Below, in pieces: positions 12,501 through 22,566 of a stretch of DNA of 64,000 nt. The stretch lies in the NCBI GenBank assembly GCA_950295325.1, contig OX485808.1:21722527-21786526 (forward strand). Direction: 5' to 3'. A program made the translations under genes and the position numbers. The notes beneath the pieces are model-generated. The model made no database searches. It was not told where the DNA came from and worked only from the letters and a program-made list of their open reading frames with translations. Origin of the DNA: Polytrichum commune (taxonomy: Eukaryota > Streptophyta > Polytrichopsida > Polytrichales > Polytrichaceae). Each line of letters opens with the position of its first letter. Position 1 is the first letter of the stretch.

Positions 12501-15078
12501 CACCTAATTGAGGCAGTAGCCTGCAGCAGAACAGACTATGCTACCATTGGCAAACATGGACGTGATCCTTGTTTCTTTTCTTCTGCAAGCCATACTGTCT
12601 ATGTTAAGAATTATGGGTGATAGATGGTCACAAAACAAGAAGGTGTGACCTTATGGAGCAGAGCAGATACCTTAGATGTTGTGTATCCAGCAGCTAGAGC
12701 CAAGACTGCTTGTGTTGCAATGTACAATCCTGGCACATTGAAGGTTTCAAACATAATCTCTCCCATGTATTCCCGATTCTCTGGTGCTGTGAGGGGGCTT
12801 TCAGTGAGCAACATATAGTGATCCTCTGGGTCACACCGCAGGTAATTGAAGATGCATTGCTGCCAAAACCTCTCCATCGTATCCCAGTTTTCAATCTGAA
12901 AGAGTGGAATATAACCCTTGGTTCAATTAAAATTTGTGCTTCACAGAGAACAAATACCCAAACATATAGTACAGTGCATTCCGCCAACAAAAGTGAAAAA
13001 CACAATCTGGATAATAGCTAGAGGATATACCTGCCCTTGTCGGATAGGATAGCTAAGAGTGTAAGCACTTGCGTGTTGTTTAGCAAGTGCCTCCTCACCA
13101 ATAAAAAAGTCAAGGTCAGCCATCACTCCCGCACTGTGGTAGGCAGCAGTTCCTGTTTTCTGGCTGACTGCTTGACCTAGAAATGACTCATTGACAGCCA
13201 CCACTGTTGGGATAATGAAACAAGGCTCCACATTTCCTGCGAAGCCCATCTTTGTGTACCTATACACCCATCGCACAAGCATTGATGATCCCTAAAATAT
13301 CCAGGTCTATACCAATGTTGGACCAGTATATAGATGAATGCATGGTTTCAATCCACATATCAATAATGGTATCAAAGAACCAACCCAACCTATATTAAAA
13401 TTGTAATACCAGTCACATATTGATACTTGGTGGGTTATCACAAGATGAGAAATCTTTGCTTACCTGGATCAATACCATCGTGAAACCATCTTGATACTAG
13501 GGTAATTTAACCCAGGTAAGAAAGGTTTTCGGATGATTTATAGACCCGAATGGTAACAAAAAGTTATAGATACTCAAATATTCTTACCCTACTGGTATCA
13601 AAAAAAATTAAGACCAGTCTAACACTGGTCTATACCTACATCATATGTCCTTCATGCATCAGCAATCCCCATTTTGAGCCAAGAAATCCTGGACAAGCAC
13701 CCTCTTGTCCAGATTTCAAAATATGGCTACTGAGAATCCAACTGCGTGAGAAACTGTGTCAACCAAGAACATTTTTGGAGGTATTGTGCAAAACATGATA
13801 CTAACATGTGAATGTAACCAGGCAAAAAAAAAATTGGAGATCATCATTGCACAGACTTTAGAGCTACAGTATCGGTCATCAGTCACACAAACAACAAAAA
13901 CTGAACAAAAATATTGAGAAGGATTCTATTGAGTGAGGTCATGGTTCAAAATTCTTCAACCTGACACCTTCAAGCAGGGAAGGGACAAGAATTTGAAAAT
14001 TAGTCTTTCAAGCTGGTAGCACAATAGAAGAAAAAAAAGCACTCCTTCCCAAGAAACACGAACATATCCATTCTTTGCTTCCCTCAAGCATTCTCTTTTG
14101 GAACATGGCACTACTACATTTCAAAGGCTGAGAGGGAGGAACAGCAAGTTCCAGCTTTGTCAGCTCACTTATGAAACAACTTCTTTTGAGAATATCCACA
14201 ACCTTGCATATTCTTCATTTCAAAATGCAAGTAACCCACGTTTGATGTGAATCAACTGTTGATACATGCCCTTGATGGTTTAATATCTCGTTCAATATCT
14301 TCTAAGAGCTAAAGCATAGAAACAAAAGACTAAAACTGCAACCATTCATTCAGTCTTATAGTTTGATGTGATTGAATCAATATGCATTCAATGTTGATCA
14401 TATATAAATTTAGAGGTTTGTGATGTTATCAACAAGTACAGAAACCACTAGCAAGACACCGAATTGCAAGCTAACTCTCAAGGAAAAACTGTGACCAGTG
14501 GTAAATTCACAACACTTTTCCAATAACACAGACTCTGCACTCATCCAAGGGCACACTCCAAGTGGGAGAACGCATCCAAATGCGAGTGACTCAACAGATG
14601 CACTCCTCTGGACACCGAATTGCAAGCTAACACTTGAAGAAAAATTGTCACCATTGCAAAATTGGCAACACAATTCCTTCAATTACACAGACACTGCACT
14701 CATCCAAAGCCACATTCCAAGCGGGAGAATGCATCCAACTGCGGATGATTAAACAGATGGCCATCCGTCATAACCCCCATCGATGGCCGTCCATCATCCC
14801 TCGTTTCTTGCTACCCTAAGTTGTGAAATGCGAGTCAAAGTGTGTAGTAAGTGGCAATCCGGCAGCTAAGTTCCATCCAGCGGAGGAATAGCATGTGATC
14901 ACCCTGCAGGCTCCAGAGCGGGGCCGATCGAAACTCATATTAAAGAAGCATTAAAAGTGGAAATTGAGAGACAGAATGAGCGAGAGCGAGAGAGAGAGAG
15001 GTGGAGGAAGAAAGGGAAGAAGGGCGCTAACCCGGTGCCATTGTCGATGACAACAGCGGGGCGGCCAGTGGCATCCAT
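9524..15078 (-). CDS. ARP3: Actin-related protein 3 (Arp2/3 complex), complete, 10 exons
   Basis: ARP3 is one of the two actin-like subunits of the cytosolic Arp2/3 complex, which nucleates branched actin filaments downstream of SCAR/WAVE. Minus-strand exons: 15078-15032, 13259-13031, 12895-12671, 12119-11973, 11256-11164, 10907-10788, 10540-10430, 10168-10043, 9912-9814 and 9604-9524. All joins keep frame with GT/AG borders, giving 425 codons plus TGA, close to the 427 residues of the Arabidopsis protein. Visible actin-fold landmarks are [11 protein letters not shown] at the N terminus (phosphate loop), [10 protein letters not shown] (second nucleotide loop), [11 protein letters not shown] (adenosine loop), RFAVWFGGS, and the C-terminal NPVFKGMY typical of ARP3. 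The start is the only ATG in exon 1. Intron 1 is 1.8 kb and carries repeats. No inactivating change was seen, so it is probably functional and widely expressed. Confidence 0.95.
13303..13638. mobile_element. MITE-like insertion inside ARP3 intron 1
   Basis: AGGTCTATACCAATGTTGGAC at the left end is mirrored imperfectly by the reverse complement of the right end (AGGTATAGACCAGTGTTAGAC). This gives terminal inverted repeats of about 28 bp around roughly 335 bp with no coding capacity. No clear target-site duplication was found, so this is a tentative call. Confidence 0.4.
14455..14760. repeat. 156-bp tandem duplication in ARP3 intron 1
   Basis: GACACCGAATTGCAAGCTAAC occurs at 14,455 and again at 14,611, and the two following stretches align along their length (ACACAGACxCTGCACTCATCCAA, GGGAGAAxGCATCCAA) with scattered differences. 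The duplication is older than the one at the start of the window. Confidence 0.85.
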
Positions 15079-15330
15079 GCTCGCACGCCCCGCGACCAAA
15101 TCGATTCGATTGAGCGATTGAGCGATTGATCGATCTATCGCTCGCTCGCTCGCTCGGGCGCTGGCTCTAGCTCCTTTGCGTCCTTGTCCCTTTTCCTACC
15201 CACCTCATACCCGCCGAGTTTACCGGATGGGTATCTCTAAAAACACATACCCATATCATACCCTCCCGGGCTTCTCGGACGGGTATCCCCTAAGCACGTG
15301 TTTAACCGGCGATGTGCGTCCACGTAATTA
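15079..15330 (-). promoter_or_regulatory. ARP3 5' UTR and promoter region with simple repeats
   Basis: Upstream of the ARP3 ATG (minus strand) is a GC-richer stretch with GAGCGATT repeats and a TCGC/GCTC microsatellite (about 15,134-15,165). A GA-rich run lies just inside intron 1 (14,978-15,002), which is CT-rich on the transcript. No TATA box could be assigned. GA/CT-rich tracts near the start are common in broadly expressed plant genes. Confidence 0.4.
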
Positions 15331-15379
15331 GGGCCACGCGGCTATGGAAGGTGAAGATGAAAACTACACTGATTATCCC

Positions 15380-15707
15380 AACTACACTAAATAGGGTATT
15401 TAGTGTTTGATTATATTTAGTATTGTTACCACTCTACCCTGCTCAACACTAATTTTCAATTCTTTGATAATTAATGTTAGAAGATATGCTAGAAGATATG
15501 TTGGAATTCTCCTTTTATCATTGTTATTTATTTTTTCATATCCTTACTAACACTAAATTCAAACATGTAACTTCCACATATGACTATAGTTGATATTTAG
15601 TGTTTGAGTTTACATTTAATGTTACTTACTTTCATAGGGTTATTGATATTTAGTGTATGTGTTCGTATTTAGTGTATCAAACACTAAATATCCTATTTAG
15701 TGTAGTT
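15380..15707. mobile_element. MITE A, 32-bp TIR
   Basis: AACTACACTAAATAGGGTAT... (15,380-15,411) is the reverse complement of 15,676-15,707 with a single mismatch. The element is about 328 bp, AT-rich and without an ORF. It shares the TATTTAGTGT core with MITE C nearby. Confidence 0.8.
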
Positions 15708-15711
15708 TAGT

Positions 15712-15888
15712 GTGTGTTACCATTCAGAGTAACGTAGTGCTAACACTATTTATTGATAATATAATATTTTACCAAGAAAATCCATACATGTTCTATAATG
15801 TCTTAACAACTTATTGAACTTTTGTTAGTAAAAAATAAACTCGTGAGTAAAACATTATCGCATTGTGTAACTCCAATTAGTAACACAC
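15712..15888. mobile_element. MITE B, 22-bp imperfect TIR
   Basis: GTGTGTTACCATTCAGAGTAAC (15,712-15,733) matches the reverse complement of 15,867-15,888 at about 17 of 22 positions. The element is 177 bp, without coding capacity, and lies immediately beside MITE A. Confidence 0.6.
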
Positions 15889-16075
15889 TAAGTGGGATGT
15901 TGTAGTACTTTACCACTTCAGCATTTTTGGAGATTTAATTTTTACAATCTCAAAAATTAACATGGAATTTTATTTTATTTTCCTTTCAATCCGGATTGCC
16001 GAATCTATAAATATTAAAAAAATCATAAGTATTTCTTATAAATAGCACGAGTGGTAAGGTAGAACAGTAATTAAT

Positions 16076-16300
16076 CTACACCATTTATGGTATTTAGTGT
16101 CACTTACTATTTGGAGTTACGTTGTGCTATATATTTTTACTATGGATCTCAATTTTTTTGCCAACAAAGGTCAACTTAGTTGTTTGGATACTCTATAACA
16201 TTGACATATTTACTTGGTAGAAATTTACATTAACAAAAAAATATTATACCAATATGTAACTCCGAATAGTAGGTGACACAAAACATCAAAAACGGTGTAG
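16076..16300. mobile_element. MITE C, 45-bp imperfect TIR
   Basis: The left arm 16,076-16,120 begins CTACACC and ends GGAGTTAC. The reverse complement of 16,256-16,300 matches it at most positions, including the GTGTCAC and TACTATT blocks. The element is 225 bp without an ORF. Its inner ends share GGAGTTAC with MITE B, so B and C are probably one family. Confidence 0.75.
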
Positions 16301-17820
16301 TGTGCTATAGTGACTCTCATAATTGAGTTAGTACTCGCTACTTCAATTTGCACACACAATGCCATGCGAATAAAAACATGAACATACAAACTTTCACTTA
16401 TGTAAGTTAATAGTCATAGTATAGTGCATCATTTCCAAAGTCTTGTGTTTATTGCAAAACTACAAATGGAGAAATAGTGATTTGAAGAGAATTATATACA
16501 TTGACTCAGTTTTGTAACCTACATCTACCTTTGATCAATAATTTGTCCACCCTCCTTTTAGAAGCTAAAACAACTTGGGTACAATTGGGCATGCTATGAT
16601 AGAACTTTGGGCATTGCTCAAGAGTGATGGAATGGAAAAGAGTTTGCACATGCTCTCATAATTGAAGCATTCCTTTGGTTGGTGTTGGATATTCATTTAA
16701 TTTCCAAATCACTAGTGCTTACACATGCTTCATTCAAGTGATTGAGGAGACCAAGTAAGTACATAAAAAATTTGCATTGACAATGCTACTGGACTAATTT
16801 GGCAATATGTTTAGAATCATTTTTATGTCAAAACATGACCAAAAAGGGTTGAATCAATACCATTCAATTATCTCCGTGACCCCATATTGAAGAATGATAA
16901 GATACAAAGCTTGTATCATCTTCCCCAATATCTTGCACATAATAACCCATGCCATGAAAAGTCATACAACCCCACACACAAAAATGCACCACCTCCATGT
17001 TGAATTATTTGACTCACATGACGAGCTTGTGATTGAGATTCTCCATCCTTCACCCAACACCGAGAACGACCATCAGACTAAAATCAATTGATCTTAGTCT
17101 CATCCCAAAAAACACTCTATACCAATCATGGATAGTCCAGTCTTGATGACATTGAGCATATTCCAACATGCGACGCGCATTTTTGGTTGTGAGCAACAAC
17201 TACTTCTACTTCTCAGATGACCCAAGACTTGCTTCATGAAGTGCACATCTCATTGTGTTGGTTCTCAATACCATATTTAAAGTGCTCACTCAAAGCATTC
17301 ATCGCATCTACAACATTATCTAGTTCACCAATTGTGATAGCTCTTACACATGTTCATTGTTGAGTAGGGGTGATGCTTCTTTGGCGCCCTCTTCTTGAAG
17401 GCTCCACATGAGGAACACACTCTCCACAAATCCTAGAGCATGTAGATTGAGAGATATACCTAACAATTTTTGGCACTTCGCATGTGCTACGCACACCCAT
17501 GGTGCAACAAGGCTTTAGCATTCAACCTCGTCTCCTTTGGTAATGATCTCATGGCAAAGAAAACCTTCACAATTATAAGAGATAGATAGATAGAAACTCC
17601 GGTCCCTTTTAAGGGGGGCCGGCGTGAATAAAGTGTCCGTTCGTAATGCCAATGACCCGATGCCCACAGGACAAGGGGACATTGGGACAAAACTACTCTC
17701 CCCTTTCGAGGATGGACACTATAGTAGCCAGGAGAACAAATACGGTGACCCATCATATCTTTTAATCAGTAGTAATGTTTGTGTTGCCGCATAAGATGTG
17801 ATGTTTTTGTGTTGGTGATC
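16301..17820. other. Intergenic stretch, no gene recognised
   Basis: The frames at 16,894-17,091 and 17,487-17,756 have no recognisable domain or splice context. A short TAGA repeat lies near 17,580. I see nothing else that can be named. Confidence 0.4.
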
Positions 17821-17828
17821 GCTAAGTC

Positions 17829-18021
17829 ACGATTCCTTGGTTGGTTGAAGGAGGATGTTAGCATTAAGACGTTCCGGGTTCGATTCCCGTTGGGTCCGTC
17901 CGAACGTTTAATGTGTAGTACGTGGTTTAGTTCTGCTAGTGGTTAATAGGCAGGAAATTTGTACCAACCAACCGGCACCTACCCATCTTCCTGAGCTAAT
18001 GGTGTTTATTATAAATAAAGG
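17829..18021 (+). mobile_element. tRNA-derived SINE
   Basis: GGTTCGATTCC at 17,877-17,887 is a perfect Pol III B box. It is preceded at tRNA-like distance by an A-box-like TTGGTTGGTTGAAGGAGG and surrounded by a T-arm-like CGGG...CCCG. The acceptor stem cannot be closed, so this is not a functional tRNA gene. About 110 bp of unrelated body follows and ends in ATAAATAAAGGTCTTC and a T-rich tail. That tail abuts the A-rich 3' end of the large retrotransposon, which lies on the opposite strand. Confidence 0.55.
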
Positions 18022-18698
18022 TCTTCATTTTTTTATTATTTTATTTTATTTTTTTATTTAAAAAATAAATAAAGTTGTTGGGATTGTATTCATTGGTCAT
18101 TAGGTATTGTTTGGTTATTCTCTATTCTCCTTTTGTGTAGTAAGATTGACCCGGCATGTTGGATGGCTGATGTGTTAATTGATTCGAATGTGTTTTTGAA
18201 GGCGTTTTCTGGTAGTTGGAATGTTGTTATGAGTTGGTTCATTGAGGGGGCATGCGTTGTACCTCTAGCTCCAGCCGTGATAACAATAATCGGATCTACT
18301 TTCCAACCTTGTTGTCTGATTTTATCGATTAGTGGCTGGTATTTTTGGACTTTATTGTTTATGGTGCCTTGGGAGAATCTGTCATTAGTATATGTGAACT
18401 CGATAAATTATACAGTGAGGTGGTCTGTTGGGTTTGACGGAGGGGTGCTTTGGTATGGCATTCCTTTAATACATAGTATGTCGGGTTTAAGCCGAGCATT
18501 GCAATGACACCTTTGTTGAACACATATGCAGGGTAGTAGCCATGAAGGAACTGTGTTTTCTTGTGGGTTATTGTTGAAGGTTCCTGCATTCATAAGAATA
18601 TAGCATCTAGATTTTTGTGCAGATAATATTAGCTTTCTTATTTCCCGTACTGCTTTATTGTGTCTTTTGATTCTAAGGGCGTGTATATGGTGTTGATT

Positions 18699-18755
18699 GC
18701 ACTTTAGGAGTACATGTAGCCATGTATCTGCGTCGGGGGAGTTACAAATTGGGCA
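18699..18755 (-). other. C-terminal zinc-knuckle motif of ORF2
   Basis: C-x2-C-x9-H-x4-C within CPICNSPDADTWLHVLLKC, followed by a basic helix. Such Cys/His motifs near the C terminus of ORF2 are typical of non-LTR elements and are thought to bind RNA or DNA during target-primed reverse transcription. Confidence 0.7.
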
Positions 18756-19111
18756 TGTTATCGATGGGAATCTTTGTATGCCAAAAAATAGTTGTTTTCG
18801 AGCATTACCCATATATTGGCCAGTGCGGAATTTTAGAAGGGTTGTTTTTTGTGGGTCTGTTATCGTCGGATTAGACTAGAATTTGTTGGATAATTCATTG
18901 TCTATTTGGAAATGTTCGGGAATCTTTGTGCCATTATTTCTAGATTTTTTTCTCGGTCGTGTTTTTGGATGTATGTTTCCAGGCATCTAATTGGGCCTTT
19001 GTCTGGTCTTTTTGTTGGTCCTGGCCATATGTCTTTATGGAAGTAGTAGGGGGTGGTATGTGCAAACTCGTGTGGTTTTGAGGCAAACTTGTATAACTTT
19101 TTAGTGCCGGT

Positions 19112-19528
19112 TTTTGCGAGTGCATCTGCTTGTTCGTTCCCCTTGATGTTGATATGGGCTTTGACTTTATAGATGGTGGTTGGTTGTGTACGTTTTTGTA
19201 ACATTTCTACCATTTCTGCCAGTATAGTTTTGTCGGCGTGGTTGTTGTGATGTGTTGGATGTTTTATTTGTGTGTTGATTACATATAGGCAATTAAGGCA
19301 GTCCGTGAAGATGTGGGCCGGTTCGTGTGAGTATTTAGTAGTAATTATTCTTAGTGTTTTGTGTATGGCCATTAGTTTAGCTCTAAAGCTGGTTTGTAGG
19401 CCGGATAGTCTTTTTGATATTTGTATATCTGGTTTTGTTGGGTTATATATTCCGTAACCTGCTTTTTCTTTTTTCCAGTGTCCCTCTCTGTCTTTTTTAG
19501 GTGGGATGAAGGAGCCATCGGTGTAGTA
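19112..19528 (-). other. RNase H domain of ORF2, catalytic Glu replaced by Lys
   Basis: YYTDGSF (19,508-19,528) is the first catalytic Asp strand, IFTDCLNCLYVI the second Asp, and VKAHINIKGNEQADALAK the C-terminal His/Asp motif. The expected Glu in the R-A-E-L helix is Lys here (FRAKLMAI, codon AAA at 19,376-19,378), a single G-to-A change on the sense strand. The domain is otherwise typical of LINE RNase H and lies 3' of RT. Confidence 0.8.
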
Positions 19529-19768
19529 GCTATATTGAGGTGGGAATTTTGGTGTAGTATTTATTTCAAAGTTTGGTATGGGTGGTGTGTGTGTATTTGA
19601 TTTATCGTTATGTGGTGGATATGATATAGTATTCTATTTGGTACTTTTGTTTACATGTGTGTTGGGGGGTGTGGGCTGGGCTTTTTGTATGTAGTATTGT
19701 GTTATTTGCAAGTTGTCAATAGTTGTTTTAAGTGTGTTTATTTGGGTGTTTGTGCCAAAGTTGTAGTT

Positions 19769-20161
19769 TTGGTGGTGAATGCATAGTATGTGAATGGCTA
19801 GTGGTTCTATTATTGGTTTAGGTGTACCTTGGGGGGTTGTTGGTTCATCGTATGTGATGGTATCTGCGGCGAAATGGGCAATGACATGTGTATCCGCGAA
19901 TGGTCCATTGTGTGGTGTTTTGTTTTGGTACCAGTTAGTGTCTGGTATGACTAGTAGGGTGATGGTGGATGGGTCGTGTTTGGCTGCTAGTCTTGCCCAG
20001 TGTATTGCTTGGTGGGCCATCTCTTCGTTGTGAGGATGTGCATATCCTATTCCTTTCCATTTGTATTGTAGGGCTGTACCAAGTGATCCAAATATTTTAT
20101 CTCTAGTGTGAGGTGAATAAAATTGTGATATTTTGGTAGAGCATGTTATTGGTGATGAGAA
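19769..20161 (-). other. Candidate Dam/PCIF1-like N6-adenine methyltransferase-fold segment
   Basis: Residues about 380-510 of the 554-codon open stretch 21,298-19,634. The pattern FSSPIT...YSPHTRDKIFGS, then WKGIGYAHPHNEEMAHQAIHWA and TITLLVIPDTNWYQN, resembles Dam-type and PCIF1-type adenine methyltransferases. Those carry a D/N-PP-Y/F motif after a W-x-G or FGS-type strand, then a helix and a hydrophobic LLxP-xxxW strand. Here the catalytic position reads AHPHN rather than NPPY/F, so activity is doubtful or the resemblance is only structural. Dam-like domains are known from DIRS-type retroelements. The lack of internal stops in this 554-codon stretch suggests recent constraint. The assignment is an inference from pattern only. 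Confidence 0.4.
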
Positions 20162-22030
20162 GTAGGAGTTTGTGATGTTAAATGTTGTTGTGATGAAGTC
20201 TAGTAGATTAGTTGGGATAATGTGGTGTGACGTTTTAAGGGGGTCCTTTTTATGGGTTTTGTTCTTGTATCTTTGATAAAGCCATACTATTTCCGTTTCG
20301 AAGGGCTGTATAGTGGGTACTAGGTTTTGTATATTATAGGCGTATTTGTGGTATTGTTGCCAAAGCCATTTTAGCCTAGTGGTTGGGATGGTAGTTAGGT
20401 ATCTTCCAGTATCTTCGTAGATATGCGTTTCTTCGTTGTTGGTTTGTATAGTATTTTTTGTGGTAAGTATGTCTTTTTCGGGGTTACATTCGGTTATGTT
20501 GATGTGGGTATGTGGTATTGTTAGTGATGGGGGTATAAATCTGGTATCCCTATTTTGTGCGGGGATGAAGTGTACATCTAAGATGTTTTTATAGTATTTG
20601 TGTTGATATTTTGTGTAATATATAGTTAGTAGATTGGTGTTGTGTGTTATTACTAGTGGTAGATTGAATGGGAAGAGTTCTCTTTGTGGTATCCATTTGT
20701 AATATGTTGTGTGGTTTTGTAATGTCCATTGGCATAGATATGTATTGTAATTTTTTGTAATTTTATATTTGTCTTTAGTTTCTTTTAGTTTGTGGTCTAT
20801 TATGGCTTGTATTGGGAATTTGTTTGGGTTGTTTGTGATATTGGAGGGTGGGTGTGGTTGTTGGTTTCGTTGTGGTGTTGGTGGGTGTAATGGTCTTTCA
20901 ATTGTTCTTGGGTGTAATTCTCTATTTTCCGATATGTATTGTGCTTTGAGTGTCCGGTTTTGTGTGTGGTTGGGACATGGGGTGGGGCAGTTTTGGTTGC
21001 ACACTTCATTGCAGAACAGTTGTGTTGCAATGTTTAATGCACTTATTTCTAGTTTAGTTGGGGTTTTATAATATATTTTGAAGTCTTCTACTGTCATTAG
21101 GTTTGTACCATTGGGGAGGGAGATTTGTTTGATTGTATGTATATTGAGTGTTAGAAGTTTATGTAGTAATTTAAGGGATAGCTTGGGGTTTAGGTTTGGT
21201 AGTTCGTTTGTGGTTCTCCATTCACGTTCTAGTTCGGTTTTGTTGAGGTGGAAATCTGCTTCTATGCTTTTAAGATGGGCCCCACCTTCTGTTTTCATAA
21301 GGAATAATGTTATGGTGGTTGGTGATCTAATACAGTCTTGGTATTTTATTCTAGGTATGTCTTTTGCACCTCCATGTTTGGATAGTATATGTTGTACAAG
21401 TCCTTTATATATTATACCTAGTCTTCCTTTATCGTTTAAAGCATTTCTAAGTTATTCGCTGATACATCTAAGGTAGGCGTTTTTTAGTGAGAAGGCTTTT
21501 AAACCAAATAGGTCATGTGGTAATTGTGTTATTACATTTGCGGTGCATTTTGGTAGCCCACATATTGCTTTTTGGATTCCGATGATTTTCTTATCTAATT
21601 TTTTAATAGTAGGTAGTGAGTAGGGTACTGCGTAGAAGCTGTAAGCTATGCCAGCTCTGATAACGGTGTCTATCATTTTGATTTTCTGTTTGATTGTTGC
21701 CGGGCAGTGGATTAGTTGTTTACATTGATTTATTACTTTAGTTGTGGTGATGTGTGTTTGGAGTTGCCATTTTAGTGATGGTACTAGTTGAATGCCTAAA
21801 TATACGTATGGTTCATTTTGATGTAGTATAGGAAGTGGTTCGTTTCTGTATGTAATGTTTTGGTCTTGAATTTTTGCTTTGAATGTATTTGGTTTTAAGT
21901 TTGATTTGTTAGGGCAGCTTGTAATGGCACATTTTGGGACGCCTAGGTCCATTCATGCCCATTCACAGTATTTGTCTAGTTTATTTAGTTGGGTTTGTAT
22001 TTATTGGAGTTTGTTTGTGATAACTGCTAA

Positions 22031-22566
22031 GTCATCCGCATATGCTGCGGAGCTTATGGTTTGTTTAGACGTACCGAACGTGTATCCATTTCTACCTCTT
22101 TGTAGCCATCTTAGTAATGGTTCTAGGAATATTAGGAATAAGTAGGGACTGAGTGTGTCTCCTTGTATGGTTCCTCTTTGTATAGGTATTTGTTTCGTTC
22201 TACCAAAGTGTTCTCCCGTGAATATGGTGTTAGAGTGTGAGTAGATGTTCCATATAAGTGTTATTGCATTCTCTGGATATCCTAAGTCTTTTATTACGGC
22301 GAGGAGTCTTGCATGGTCAAGGGATCCGAATGCATTTTTTAAATCTATATATAATATATATATATATATATGTCTTGGTTTGTGTATCTTGCATCTTCCA
22401 GCGTGGTTATGAGAAGCTGGAGTTGTCTGGAAGTGCTCATTTCTGCCCGGAATCCTTCTTGGCTATCATGTAGAATTTGGTGTTTTTCACCGTATGCCGA
22501 TAGTATAGATGTTAGTGTACTAGTGAAGAATTTGTATATTGTGTTTGCGAGGGCTATTGGTCTGTG
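22031..22566 (-). other. Reverse transcriptase core, interrupted by (TA)n
   Basis: RT motifs run in order from HRPIALANTIYKFF (starting at 22,566) through QEGFR and motif A (YIDLKNAFGS, 22,350-22,321) to motif B (QGDTLSPYLF) and YADD at 22,031-22,042. All catalytic aspartates are present. The upstream part is in one frame, and motif A onward is in another. The switch falls exactly on the TATATA stretch at 22,345-22,371, where the reading becomes DIYIYIYYI and a stop. Confidence 0.85.

Noticed and set aside
17829-17900. Functional tRNA gene
   Set aside because: The B box is good, but the acceptor stem does not pair and no anticodon arm closes. A SINE head fits better.
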